Positions 1 through 8,170 of a stretch of 14,057 nt of DNA are shown in pieces. The stretch is taken from assembly GCA_002305575.1 (NCBI GenBank), contig DBPP01000038.1, forward strand, positions 1 through 14,057, read 5' to 3'. The notes under the pieces were generated by a model, which saw nothing but the letters and a program-made list of their open reading frames with translations, did no database searches and had not been told where the DNA came from. The position numbers and the translations under genes are program-made. The stretch comes from Ruminococcaceae bacterium UBA1417 (lineage in GTDB: Bacteria; Bacillota; Clostridia; Oscillospirales; Acutalibacteraceae). Within the stretch, counting starts at the first letter, position 1. Each line of letters begins with the position of its first letter.

Positions 1-1
1 T

Positions 2-1318
2 GAGGATGGCGGCATTTACCGCGAAACCTACGAGGCCGCGTATCAGGACGGCGGCGATCAGACGAGCGGCTACTCGACCGACGCGACGAACACCCTCCAA
101 ACGGTGGCGTTCTACGCTGAAAAAGACTGGGCGAACGACAGGGCGGGTCAACTGACCTTTGAGCTGAAGTACACGGATAAGAACGACGTTTTGCAGTCGT
201 TTGCCACGCCGGCCATTGTCGCACTGGACGGCGAACCGGATGCACAGGCCGTCTACTATGAGGACAACGCATGGCACGCCGTCTGGACGGATGTGCCGAA
301 GGTCATGCCGGGTTCCAAGACCGAGACAGGGACGGACGGCAAGCCGTATACGGTCTACAAGGTCGTCGAAACCTCGTCGAACGCCTACCAAACAGGTGCA
401 ACAACCGGAACCGGCGCGCAGAATGATCCCTTTGCCTTTGAAAACGAGCTGACCGAGCTGCGCATCGAAAAAGTCGTCGAGAAGTACGTGCAGGGCGCGG
501 TGGTCAACGATTTGTTCGCGTTCACGATCACCGGCGACCGGACCGGCGCGACCGTGTATTACCAGACGTTTACAAAGGGGACGGGCGGCGCGGCCGACAC
601 GCCGGAAGGCAGCTTAACGCCCTTGCCGGCAGACGGCGCCTTCACGCTCTGTGACAACCAGTACGTCATTCTATACGGCCTCAAGAAGGGCGTAACGTAT
701 ACGATCACGGAGACCGAAACGCACGGCTATACGCCGTCCTTCACCGTGACCGACGCCACCGGCACGACCGGCGCCAACGCCACGGTAATGCTGGCGAATG
801 CAAAACCGGCCGATACGCCCGCCGTAACGGTGACGAACCGCTACTTCGGCGCGCTGACCGTGGAGAAGAAGGACGAAGCCGGGAAAGCCCTCGGCGGCGT
901 CACCTTCCGTCTGCAGGTCTTTGACGAAACGGCCGGCGACTGGACGGATGTCGAATCCAAAACGACGGACAGCACAAACGGACGCGTCGTGTTCGAAAAA
1001 CTGGAGCTTGCCAAGCGGTATCAGATTCTCGAGGACAGCGTGCCGGCCGGCTATCACAAGCTGGCAAGCCCCATCGAAATCGAGCTGCCGTTTGCAAGCA
1101 CGTCAACCACGGCGGGCAGTACGCCGCTGTATACGATCGGCGGCACAAACTACTACGCGCAGGTCACGGTCACCGTGGAAAACAACCGTGCGCTCGCCAT
1201 GCCGACCACCGCGGGCGAAGGCTTCTTCTGGCCCGGCCTGCTCGGCTTAGCCGTTTTGGCAATGGGCGCGTGCTACGGCCTGTTCGCCGGCCGGAAGCGG
1301 CGCAGGAACATTTCCTGA
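2..1318 (+). CDS. Large ancillary/tip pilin, cell-wall anchored (5' truncated by window edge)
   Basis: The frame is open back to the first base with no stop, so this is the C-terminal 438 residues of a longer protein; an in-frame GTG at 104 has no good ribosome binding site and is not taken as the start. Numbering from the first visible residue, about 35-148 look like a Cna B-type domain (WANDR near its start, Y-x-V-x-K-V-V-E-T near its end). About 149-280 look like a second pilin-type Ig-like domain (GLKKGVTYTITETETHGY). About 282-398 look like a SpaA-type domain with candidate isopeptide Lys in LTVEKKDEAG and E-box ILEDSVPAGY. The end is a sorting signal, MPTTAG at 400-405, then a hydrophobic segment (about 409-430) and the basic tail GRKRRRN. 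MPTTA is an unusual form of LPxTG. Its place before the backbone pilin suggests a tip or adhesive subunit. The family assignment is solid; the tip role is inferred. Confidence 0.8.
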   Translation, partial: EDGGIYRETYEAAYQDGGDQTSGYSTDATNTLQTVAFYAEKDWANDRAGQLTFELKYTDKNDVLQSFATPAIVALDGEPDAQAVYYEDNAWHAVWTDVPKVMPGSKTETGTDGKPYTVYKVVETSSNAYQTGATTGTGAQNDPFAFENELTELRIEKVVEKYVQGAVVNDLFAFTITGDRTGATVYYQTFTKGTGGAADTPEGSLTPLPADGAFTLCDNQYVILYGLKKGVTYTITETETHGYTPSFTVTDATGTTGANATVMLANAKPADTPAVTVTNRYFGALTVEKKDEAGKALGGVTFRLQVFDETAGDWTDVESKTTDSTNGRVVFEKLELAKRYQILEDSVPAGYHKLASPIEIELPFASTSTTAGSTPLYTIGGTNYYAQVTVTVENNRALAMPTTAGEGFFWPGLLGLAVLAMGACYGLFAGRKRRRNIS

Positions 1319-1425
1319 TTTGTTGAACCCACAGCCGGGCGTTCCGCCCCGAACCCCGGCGCAACACCATAAAACCATACCGGCCGCCGCACCGTGGGGT
1401 CGGAAAAAGGAAAGGAAGATCAAGC

Positions 1426-3264
1426 ATGAAACAGAAATGGTCCAAAAGAATCACGGCGATCGCCGCTGCGATTCTGGTGCTGCTGGTCGGGCTGCTTCCC
1501 GTTTCGGCGGCCGGCGTCGTGCAGGACGCGGAGGAAATGGGCGCGGCGTATTTTCAGACGCTGGAAAGCGCCGCAGGCGTAAAGCTGACCGGCACGCCGA
1601 GCCTGACCCTTCAGAAATATGCCAGCCTGCCAAACGACCCCACAACGTCCGATACGAGCGCGCCCATTGACGGCATCGTCTTTAAGTATGCCAAGGTGGG
1701 CGGTCTGTATCAGCTCACGCTGGACGACAACACGACCGCGATGGCCTACGGCGTCACGCAGGCGTTCGCGCAGGCAGTGGGCATTGCCGGCAGCGCGGAT
1801 TACACGTATAACGGCTACTCTTTCTATAGAGACGGCGCAGACATTCAGAACGCGACGCGCGGGAAGACCGTGACGGATCTGGAAGCGTTCCTCGTGACCA
1901 ACGCCGCGGCCAACGCCATCCAGACCGGGACGACAACGAACGGCGTCGTAACCGCCACGCTCGACGGAACAAACGCCTACGGCCTGTATCTTGTGGCAGA
2001 ATACAACGTGGAGAACGCGACGCAGGGCGGCGAACCGATCTCGATCACCCAGAGGCAGCGCCCGTTTGTCGTCTCGCTGCCCACGCAAAACGGCGCTTAC
2101 TGGGATGAAACGGTGGTCGCCAATGTCAAGAACAGCACAGGTACGGCAGACGTCGAAAAGAAGATTGTCGTCGGCGCCAACGAGACGCTGGCAAACGGCA
2201 GCGAAACCGTTGCCGACACCGACATCACGACGATCGGCGATACGGTCCACTTCCGCCTCAAGGGCACCGTGCTCCCGATTCCGAGCACCAGCAGTGAAAC
2301 CATTGATAATTACGTGCTCACCGACCAGATCAGCAGGGGCCTGACCCCGATTCTGGAAAACGGTGTGGTCAAAATCGACGCGGTGCGCGTCGTCGGGCAC
2401 AACACGATTGTCACGCTGGACGGCGGCGACTACACCGTCGGCGGCCTCACGCCGATTTCGGCTGCCGGCGACTTTACCGGCGGCAATGCGTTTACGATCA
2501 CCTTGACGACGTCCGGCCTGCAGAAGCTGACCCAGGTCGCGAAGACCGATGCGGCGACGAAGGAGGTCTATTTCTACTATAGCGCGACGGTGAACACGAA
2601 CGCTGTGATCGGCCCGCAGGCCCCCGGCGCGACGGCCAATTCCGGCAACCCGAACCAGGTGAAGCTGGATTACCGCGTTTCCGGCAGCGGCGATATGACG
2701 ACCGGCTGGGATACGGTCACGGAATTCACGTTCGGCATCGAGGTGGAAAAGCAGTTTGAGGGCGCGCCGCCCGCTGATGCTTCGGCCGTTACGTTCAAGC
2801 TGTACAGCAGCGCGGATAACGGCGCCACGAGGACCTATTACACGTTCCAGGGCGCAGACGGCGCGTACACGGCGCCCACTGTTGCCGCAGATGCGGCCGC
2901 GGCCACGGCGCTCAAGCTCAACGCCAGCAAGCAGATCTCCATAAAGGGCCTTGACGAAGGCACCTATTATGTCGAAGAAACCGCGACGGTCCCGGGCTAC
3001 AACCTGCTCAAGGAACCGGTGAAGATTGAAATCGCGGCTGAGACGGGCGCAAATCCATTTGTCGATCTCGGCAGCACCGGCGATTATCTCGGCACCACGG
3101 CTACCAGCACGACCGGTACGGAATCCATCATCGTGATCAACACGCAGGGCTTCCAGCTGCCGGCCACCGGCGGCGCGGGCATCTGGATGTTCGTCATCGG
3201 CGGCATTGCCGTAATCACCATGGGCTGTGTGTATTTCGTGGTCTCGAAGAAAAAGAAAAACTGA
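1426..3264 (+). CDS. Sortase-assembled major (backbone) pilin, SpaA-like
   Basis: A protein of 612 residues. The ATG follows GGAAAGGAAG at 1409-1418. A signal peptide covers about 1-29 (basic MKQKWSKR, hydrophobic core, cleavage near PVSAAG). The N-terminal domain (about 55-220) ends in an E-box-like GLYLVAEY. The pilin motif WDETVVANVK runs from W226 to K235. It keeps the canonical W-x3-V-x4-K spacing of WxxxVxVYPK but replaces YP by NV; K235 is the predicted lysine for intermolecular isopeptide bonds. A middle domain starts at ADVEKKIVVG (about 240-430) and a SpaA-type domain covers about 440-570 (K in GIEVEKQFEG, E-box YYVEETATVPGY). The sorting signal LPATGG lies at 578-583, cleavage predicted after T581, followed by a membrane segment and KKKKN. 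Size, two or more isopeptide-type domains and the adjacent class C sortases fit the shaft subunit. It is presumably cotranscribed with its neighbours; the 107-nt upstream gap shows no clear promoter or terminator. Confidence 0.9.
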   Translation: MKQKWSKRITAIAAAILVLLVGLLPVSAAGVVQDAEEMGAAYFQTLESAAGVKLTGTPSLTLQKYASLPNDPTTSDTSAPIDGIVFKYAKVGGLYQLTLDDNTTAMAYGVTQAFAQAVGIAGSADYTYNGYSFYRDGADIQNATRGKTVTDLEAFLVTNAAANAIQTGTTTNGVVTATLDGTNAYGLYLVAEYNVENATQGGEPISITQRQRPFVVSLPTQNGAYWDETVVANVKNSTGTADVEKKIVVGANETLANGSETVADTDITTIGDTVHFRLKGTVLPIPSTSSETIDNYVLTDQISRGLTPILENGVVKIDAVRVVGHNTIVTLDGGDYTVGGLTPISAAGDFTGGNAFTITLTTSGLQKLTQVAKTDAATKEVYFYYSATVNTNAVIGPQAPGATANSGNPNQVKLDYRVSGSGDMTTGWDTVTEFTFGIEVEKQFEGAPPADASAVTFKLYSSADNGATRTYYTFQGADGAYTAPTVAADAAAATALKLNASKQISIKGLDEGTYYVEETATVPGYNLLKEPVKIEIAAETGANPFVDLGSTGDYLGTTATSTTGTESIIVINTQGFQLPATGGAGIWMFVIGGIAVITMGCVYFVVSKKKKN

Positions 3265-3307
3265 CGGCCGAAAGCGCCGCGACCCCCAAAGCAAGGAAGG
3301 CTAAACC

Positions 3308-4171
3308 GTGAGCAAAAGAAATTTGCGCCGGCTGCTGATCACCGCCGGCTGCGCCCTCGTGGGCGCCCTGCTGATGGCGTATCCGTTCGTGAGCAATTTC
3401 CTCTACGAGCACCGCCAGGAGTCCGTCATCTACCAATACCGGCAGGAAATCGAAGCGACGGACAATGCGCGGCTGGATGAAGCGCTCGCCGCGGCCGAAC
3501 GCTACAATGACGTGCTGCGGGAAAGCCACTTTGTGATCACGGAGCCTTTCGACCCCGATTCCGCGCAGTTGGAAGAGGGTGCGACCTATTTCAATCTGTT
3601 GAACCTTTCCGGGGATGGCTGGATGGGCTACATAGAGATCCCGCAAATTTCCGTCCAGCTGCCCATCTATCACGGCACTTCGTCCGCTGTGCTGGAAAAC
3701 GGCGTGGGCCATCTCGAAAACACCTCCCTGCCTGTCGGCGGGGCGGGCACCCACGCCGTGCTCTCGGCACACGCCGGCCTGTCCGATAAAAAGCTGTTCA
3801 CCGATCTTGTCCTGCTTGAGGAAGGCGACCTGTTTTACATCCACGTGCTGGATCGCACGCTCGCCTATCAGGTGGACCAGATCCAGGTGGTGTTGCCCCA
3901 CGAGACGGAGAGCTTGCAAATCGTCTCCGGAGAAGACTACGTGACGCTCGTCACCTGCACCCCCTACGGCGTGAATTCGCACCGGCTTCTGGTGCGCGGC
4001 ACGGCGGTGCCCTATGAACCCGAAGAGAAGGCGGCAGCGCAGCAGCAGGCACCCGAAGCGCAAAGCCCCTGGATGCGCCAGTATGTGCAGGCGGTATGCA
4101 CCGGCACGGCGCTCCTGCTCGCCGTACTCCTTCTGGTGTGGGCCCTGCGCAGGAGACGAAGGCATGAATAA
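3308..4171 (+). CDS. srtC: Class C (pilin-polymerising) sortase, copy 1
   Basis: A protein of 287 residues, starting at GTG 3308 behind AAGGAAGG (3293-3300). Class C sortases are membrane transpeptidases that cleave pilin sorting signals between T and G and join the acyl end to a pilin-motif lysine of the next subunit. Visible features are an N-terminal membrane segment (about 8-28), a lid region with D82-P83-D84, and the conserved block GYIEIPQISVQLPIYHGT. The catalytic residues are H155 (LSAHAGL), C217 (TLVTCTPYG) and R226 (NSHRLL), and a C-terminal membrane segment (about 258-281) precedes RRRRRH. Having both N- and C-terminal membrane anchors is typical of class C. The lid has DPD where many family members have DPW or DPF. 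The gene begins 43 nt after the backbone pilin and overlaps the next sortase by 8 nt, so the two are very likely translationally coupled. Confidence 0.93.
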   Translation: MSKRNLRRLLITAGCALVGALLMAYPFVSNFLYEHRQESVIYQYRQEIEATDNARLDEALAAAERYNDVLRESHFVITEPFDPDSAQLEEGATYFNLLNLSGDGWMGYIEIPQISVQLPIYHGTSSAVLENGVGHLENTSLPVGGAGTHAVLSAHAGLSDKKLFTDLVLLEEGDLFYIHVLDRTLAYQVDQIQVVLPHETESLQIVSGEDYVTLVTCTPYGVNSHRLLVRGTAVPYEPEEKAAAQQQAPEAQSPWMRQYVQAVCTGTALLLAVLLLVWALRRRRRHE

Positions 4172-5015
4172 ACGAAATCTTGTATTTTTCCTGTTTCTGG
4201 TTCTGGGCCTCGGGCTGTTGAACTACCCGTTTGTCAGCCAGTGGGTCAACCGGCAGAGCCAGAGCCGGGTCGTGTTCGACCACGCGGAGCAGGCGCAGCA
4301 GCTGTCCAGCGAAGCGAAGGACGCCCTGCTGCGCGCGGCCGAATCGTATAACCGGGCGCTCGCACAGAGCCAGCAGCCGATCACGGACGGTTTTTCCGCG
4401 CCGCAGGATGCGGGCGGCGATTACGACGCGCTGCTGAATCCCGGCGGCGACGGCGTCATGGGGTATCTGGAAATCCCCGCCATCGACGTGGCGCTGCCCA
4501 TTTACCACGGTACCGGCGCCGCGGCGCTCGAAAACGGGGTGGGCCATCTGGCGCAGTCCTCGCTGCCCGTCGGCGGCGCGGACACCCATGCGGTGCTTTC
4601 CGCGCATACGGGGCTGGCCTCGAAAACGCTGTTTACCGATCTCGACCAATTGCAAAACGGCGATGTTTTTTATGTGCATGTGCTCGATTCGGTGCTTGCC
4701 TACCAGGTGGAGGACATCGAAACGGTGCTGCCGCATGAGACGGACAGCCTGCGCATTGTGCCGGGGGAAGACCTCGTGACGCTCGTCACCTGCACCCCCT
4801 ACGGCGTGAATTCGCACCGGCTGCTCGTGACCGGCAGGCGGACCGCGCTGACGCAGGGGGAAGAGCGTCAGCGTCAGGGGGAAATCGCCCAGACCGGCCT
4901 GTGGAAATGGGACCGGGCGGTCTTCTGGATCAGCCTGTCTCTACTGCTGATCAGTGGAATTCTTCTGCTGAAACCGAAAAGAAAAGGAGGGAAACGGAGC
5001 CGTGAACGTGAATAA
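4164..5015 (+). CDS. srtC: Class C (pilin-polymerising) sortase, copy 2
   Basis: A protein of 283 residues. ATG 4164 is chosen because AGGAGACGAAGG lies just upstream and because MNKRN matches the MSKRN start of copy 1; the frame stays open to 4014 but the extra residues look non-native. It has an N-terminal membrane segment (about 7-24), the block GYLEIPAIDVALPIYHGT, catalytic H148, C210 and R219, and a C-terminal membrane segment (about 252-269) before a Lys/Arg tail. It is clearly a paralogue of copy 1, including a 48-nt stretch of identical DNA at the catalytic cysteine. The lid region reads ITDGFSAPQDAGG, so the Asp-Pro lid motif seen in copy 1 is missing. Its stop lies 14 nt inside the next gene. 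One copy may build the shaft and the other attach the tip or base subunit, but which does which cannot be read from sequence. Confidence 0.93.
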   Translation: MNKRNLVFFLFLVLGLGLLNYPFVSQWVNRQSQSRVVFDHAEQAQQLSSEAKDALLRAAESYNRALAQSQQPITDGFSAPQDAGGDYDALLNPGGDGVMGYLEIPAIDVALPIYHGTGAAALENGVGHLAQSSLPVGGADTHAVLSAHTGLASKTLFTDLDQLQNGDVFYVHVLDSVLAYQVEDIETVLPHETDSLRIVPGEDLVTLVTCTPYGVNSHRLLVTGRRTALTQGEERQRQGEIAQTGLWKWDRAVFWISLSLLLISGILLLKPKRKGGKRSRERE

Positions 5016-5691
5016 GAAAAAACATCGGATCCGTTGGATAACGCTCTTGCTGGTTCTGGTGCTGGCGGCCGTCGCGCCGACGACGGCGTTTGCTGCCGGG
5101 TACGACGGCGGCAGAGCAGGCAGCATTACCGTCCAGCTACAGGATCTGGAAACGCCGATGGATCGCGTGGTGTTCCGTTGCTATCGTGTTGCGGATGTGC
5201 TCTCCGGCGCCAGCCTGCGCTGGCAGACGGTTTCTGCCCTGGAAGCCTATTCCATGGATTTTAACGGGCTGAAGACGGCGCGAGATTACCAGGAGGCGGC
5301 CAATTTCCTGGAGGGCGTCGTGGAGGAGGCGGGGCTCACCCCGCTGGAAGCGGAAACCGATGCGTCCGGCCAGGCGGTTTTCACCGGCCTTGCGCACGGC
5401 GTATACCTGCTGGTGCAGGCGGATACTGCCGCGTACGGCGTGGTGGATGCGTTTCTGGTGAGTTTGCCGTACGTCGATGACGCCGCGTCCAGCTGGACGT
5501 ATGACGTGCGCACCGAGCCCAAGGGCGAGCACCTGCCGGAGACGCCGACGCCGACACCCCCGCCCACCAACGTCCAGACGGGGGATACCACCCATACGAC
5601 GGGTTACCTTATGGCGGCGCTCCTGTCGGCCGGGATGCTGGCCGTGCTGTGCGCGGTCAAGATCAAAGGCAGAAAGCGGACGGAAAAATAA
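5002..5691 (+). CDS. Small minor/base pilin with NVQTG sorting signal
   Basis: A protein of 229 residues, starting at GTG 5002, 11 nt after AAGGAGG (4984-4990); a second GTG at 5008 is less well spaced. A signal peptide covers about 1-32 (cleavage near TTAFAAG). A single pilin-type domain covers about 40-160, with the E-box region degenerate (GVYLLVQAD instead of a LxE form). The motif WTYDVRTEPK runs from W165 to K174 and keeps the W-x3-V-x4-K pilin spacing. A Pro/Thr linker then leads to the sorting signal NVQTGD at 190-195, a membrane segment, and KIKGRKR. An LPETP string at 178-182 sits 12 residues earlier and lacks the required Gly. Small size, position last in the operon and a sorting signal unlike the other two pilins suggest the wall-linking base subunit that ends polymerisation. 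The gene overlaps the second sortase by 14 nt. Confidence 0.85.
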   Translation: MNVNKKKHRIRWITLLLVLVLAAVAPTTAFAAGYDGGRAGSITVQLQDLETPMDRVVFRCYRVADVLSGASLRWQTVSALEAYSMDFNGLKTARDYQEAANFLEGVVEEAGLTPLEAETDASGQAVFTGLAHGVYLLVQADTAAYGVVDAFLVSLPYVDDAASSWTYDVRTEPKGEHLPETPTPTPPPTNVQTGDTTHTTGYLMAALLSAGMLAVLCAVKIKGRKRTEK

Positions 5692-5705
5692 CGGGTTCAC
5701 CCGCA

Positions 5706-5737
5706 GAGGGACGCGCGCCGCGCGTCCCTCCTTTTTT
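5706..5737 (+). terminator. Intrinsic terminator of the pilus operon
   Basis: A perfect 10-bp GC-rich stem pairs GAGGGACGCG (5706-5715) with CGCGTCCCTC (5721-5730) around a 5-nt loop and is followed by CTTTTTT. It starts 14 nt after the stop codon of the small pilin, so it marks the 3' end of the pilus operon. Confidence 0.93.
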
Positions 5738-5873
5738 AACTTTGGCGCATTCCGCCCCTTTGCAAATACGCCGCCTTTGTGGCGACCCGGCTTTTGGGCG
5801 TTTGCGGGCTTTCGGGGGGATTCCAGATCGTTCCCCCCCTCTCGTTCGTCACCGCGCAAATGCGCCGATTTTC

Positions 5874-5902
5874 TTTACAATAGCGGGGAAATATGGTAGA
5901 CT
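5874..5902 (+). promoter_or_regulatory. Predicted SigA promoter of the GH3 gene
   Basis: TTTACA (5874-5879) and TAGACT (5897-5902) are separated by 17 nt. Transcription would start near 5909, giving a leader of about 23 nt with AGGAAAG just before the start codon. The -35 box has one mismatch to consensus and the -10 two. The preceding terminator shows that the GH3 gene needs its own promoter. Confidence 0.6.
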
Positions 5903-5931
5903 TTGTATAGAATTTTTCAAAGGAAAGCGAG

Positions 5932-8160
5932 TTGGATGACATGAACGCAATGCACAAGGACGGCGTTTGCCGTCTCGCGCAGGAAAACGGAAAAACGCTG
6001 GCGTGGTCGGAATCGTCGGGCGTGCAGCTCCTCGAGCAGGACGGCCTGTATTTCAAGGACCTCGAGCGCTGCGGCAAGCTGCTGCCCTATGAGGACTGGC
6101 GCCTGCCGGATGAGGTGCGCGCCAAAGATTTGGCCGGCCGTCTGACGCTGGAGGAAATCGCGGGCCTCATGCTGTATTCGCCGCACCAGGCCGTACCGCC
6201 GGCGCCGGTGGGACCGTTCCGCGGCACGTACGGCGGAAAATCCTATGAAGAATCCGGAGAAGCGCCCTACGCGCTTTCCGACCAGCAGAAGCGCTTTATG
6301 GAGCAGGAGCACATCCGCCATATCCTGATGATTACGGTGCAGAACGCCGAAACGGCCGCGAAATGGAGCAACGGCCTGCAGGCGCTCGCCGAGTCCCTGC
6401 CGCACGGCATCCCGGTGAACATTTCCTCCGACCCGCGCAACGGCGCCCGCGGCAATTCCGGCATGGAATTCAAGACCGGCGGCAGCGACGTGAGCAAGTG
6501 GCCCGAGGGCGTCGGTTTCGCGGCGTGCTTCGATCCCGAAGTCGTCCGCCAGTTCGCCGAGGACGCCTCCCGCGAGTACCGTGCACTCGGCATTACGACC
6601 GCGCTCGGCCCGCAGATCGACCTGTGCACCGAGCCGCGCTGGATGCGCTTTGTCGATACGCTCGGCGAAAACGTCGAGATGACAAAGAAGATGGTCAAGG
6701 CGTACTGCGACGGCATGCAGACCACCCCCGGCGAAGAAAACGGCTGGGGCCGCGAGAGCGTCAATACGATGGTCAAGCATTGGCCGGGCGGCGGCACCGG
6801 CGAGGGCGGGCGCGACGCGCACTATGCGTTTGGCGAATACGCCGTTTACCCGACAAACAACGCCGCGGAGCACATGAAGCCGTTTACGGAAGCGGCCTTT
6901 CAGCTCGACGGTCCCACCGGCACGGCGGCCGCCGTCATGCCGTACTACACGGTTTCGTGGGGGCTCGACACGAAAAACGGCAAAAACGTCGGCAACTCCT
7001 ACAGCGAATACCTGATCAAGGACCTGCTGCGCGAAAAGTACGCGTTCAAGGGCGTCGTCTGCACGGACTGGGGCATCACGCAGGACCCCGCGCCCGTCAT
7101 CGACACGTTTGGCAGCCGCTGCTTCAATATGCAGGATATGACCGAGGCCGAGCGCTGCCTTGTCGCCATTTTGAACGGCGTGGACCAGTTCGGCGGCAAC
7201 TCGCAGATCGCGCCGATCGTGGAGGCGTACAAAATCGGCTGCGAACGGCTCGGCGAGGACGTGATGCGCGCCCGCATGGAGCTTTCCGCCGCGCGCCTTC
7301 TGAAAAATATTTTCCAGTGCGGCCTGTTTGAGGACCCGTACCTCGACCCCGAACAGTCGGCGCAGATCGTCGGCTGCAAGGCGTTTTGCGACCACGGCTT
7401 CGACGCGCAGCACAAGTCCGTCGTGCTGCTGAAGAACCGCAACAATTGCCTGCCGCTGCAAAAGGGCCTCAAAATCTACACGCCGGTGCGCTCCATCCGC
7501 GCCTCGAAGGGCTTCATGCGCAACGACATCCCGGCGCACACCGAGGACCCCGTGACCGACGCAATCCTCGCCCCGTACGGCACGCGCGTGCAGACGCCCG
7601 AGGAGGCCGACGTCGCGATCGTGTTCGTCGAAAGCCCGGCATGCAACGCGTATTCGAAAGAGGACGCCGCGAACGGCGGCAACGGCTATCTGCCGATCAC
7701 GCTGCAATACCGCCCGTATACGGCGGACACCGCGCGCGCCGTGAGCATTGCGGGCGGTGATTTCCGCGAGAGCTTCACGAACCGCAGCTACCGCGGCAAG
7801 ACGAACATCGCCTACAACGAATCCGACCTCGACAACATCCTCGCGTGCCGCAAGGCGATGGGGGATAAGCCCGTGATCGTCTGCGCCGCGCTCAATAACC
7901 CGATGGTTATGCACGAGTTTGAGCGCGAGACCGATGCGATCGTCGTCGAATTCGGCGTGTCGCGCGCGGCGGTGCTCGACGTTGTGTTCGGCGACTACGA
8001 GCCGACCGGCCGCCTGCCGATTCAGATTCCGAAGGACATGGAGACGGTCGAGGCGCAGAGCGAGGACCGCGCGCTCGATATGGAGCCGCATGTCGACGAG
8101 GCCGGCAACGTGTACGACTACGGCTTCGGCCTGAACTATTCCGGCGTTCTCCAGGGTTGA
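5932..8160 (+). CDS. Family 3 glycoside hydrolase (beta-glucosidase/beta-xylosidase type), cytoplasmic
   Basis: A protein of 742 residues without signal peptide or membrane segment, so it should act on imported oligosaccharides or glycosides. TTG 5932 is chosen because AGGAAAG (5921-5927) is correctly spaced for it; the in-frame ATG at 5941 is a possible alternative, adding or losing only three residues. The catalytic N-terminal domain (about 65-460) shows the family's PRWxR...GEN block (EPRWMRFVDTLGENVE), the K282-H283 pair in VKHWPGGG, and the predicted nucleophile D379 in GVVCTDWGIT. The GH3 C-terminal domain starts near VVLLKNRNNCLPL (about 495) and ends with YDYGFGLNY. No FnIII domain or carbohydrate-binding module is apparent. 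Substrate specificity cannot be read: GH3 covers glucosidases, xylosidases, N-acetylglucosaminidases and others. The His-Asp pair typical of NagZ-type glucosaminidases is not seen, which makes that option less likely. No transporter gene is adjacent to suggest a substrate. Confidence 0.9.
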   Translation: MDDMNAMHKDGVCRLAQENGKTLAWSESSGVQLLEQDGLYFKDLERCGKLLPYEDWRLPDEVRAKDLAGRLTLEEIAGLMLYSPHQAVPPAPVGPFRGTYGGKSYEESGEAPYALSDQQKRFMEQEHIRHILMITVQNAETAAKWSNGLQALAESLPHGIPVNISSDPRNGARGNSGMEFKTGGSDVSKWPEGVGFAACFDPEVVRQFAEDASREYRALGITTALGPQIDLCTEPRWMRFVDTLGENVEMTKKMVKAYCDGMQTTPGEENGWGRESVNTMVKHWPGGGTGEGGRDAHYAFGEYAVYPTNNAAEHMKPFTEAAFQLDGPTGTAAAVMPYYTVSWGLDTKNGKNVGNSYSEYLIKDLLREKYAFKGVVCTDWGITQDPAPVIDTFGSRCFNMQDMTEAERCLVAILNGVDQFGGNSQIAPIVEAYKIGCERLGEDVMRARMELSAARLLKNIFQCGLFEDPYLDPEQSAQIVGCKAFCDHGFDAQHKSVVLLKNRNNCLPLQKGLKIYTPVRSIRASKGFMRNDIPAHTEDPVTDAILAPYGTRVQTPEEADVAIVFVESPACNAYSKEDAANGGNGYLPITLQYRPYTADTARAVSIAGGDFRESFTNRSYRGKTNIAYNESDLDNILACRKAMGDKPVIVCAALNNPMVMHEFERETDAIVVEFGVSRAAVLDVVFGDYEPTGRLPIQIPKDMETVEAQSEDRALDMEPHVDEAGNVYDYGFGLNYSGVLQG

Positions 8161-8170
8161 CCGCGTTTAA

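Noticed and set aside
104..106. GTG as the start of the first pilin
   Set aside because: The frame is open to the window edge, no ribosome binding site precedes it, and it would start inside a Cna B-type domain without a signal peptide.
267..302. W-x8-K pattern (WHAVWTDVPK) in the large pilin as a pilin motif
   Set aside because: It aligns with the ordinary W...LPKY segment inside Cna B-type domains and lacks Val at the fifth position, so the match is probably coincidental.
1420..3294. Very long open frame on the minus strand across the backbone pilin (and similar ones across the sortases, the GH3 gene and the SGNH gene)
   Set aside because: The products are Arg/His/Val-rich with no recognisable motifs, while the plus-strand frames contain full domain signatures. 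These are shadows caused by GC-rich third codon positions.
4014..4163. Upstream extension of the second sortase
   Set aside because: The added residues are Arg/Ser/Pro-rich shadow of the first sortase's C-terminus. ATG 4164 has a good ribosome binding site and matches the start of copy 1.
5533..5547. LPETP in the small pilin as its sorting signal
   Set aside because: The fifth residue is Pro rather than Gly and the string is too far from the membrane segment; NVQTGD is positioned correctly.
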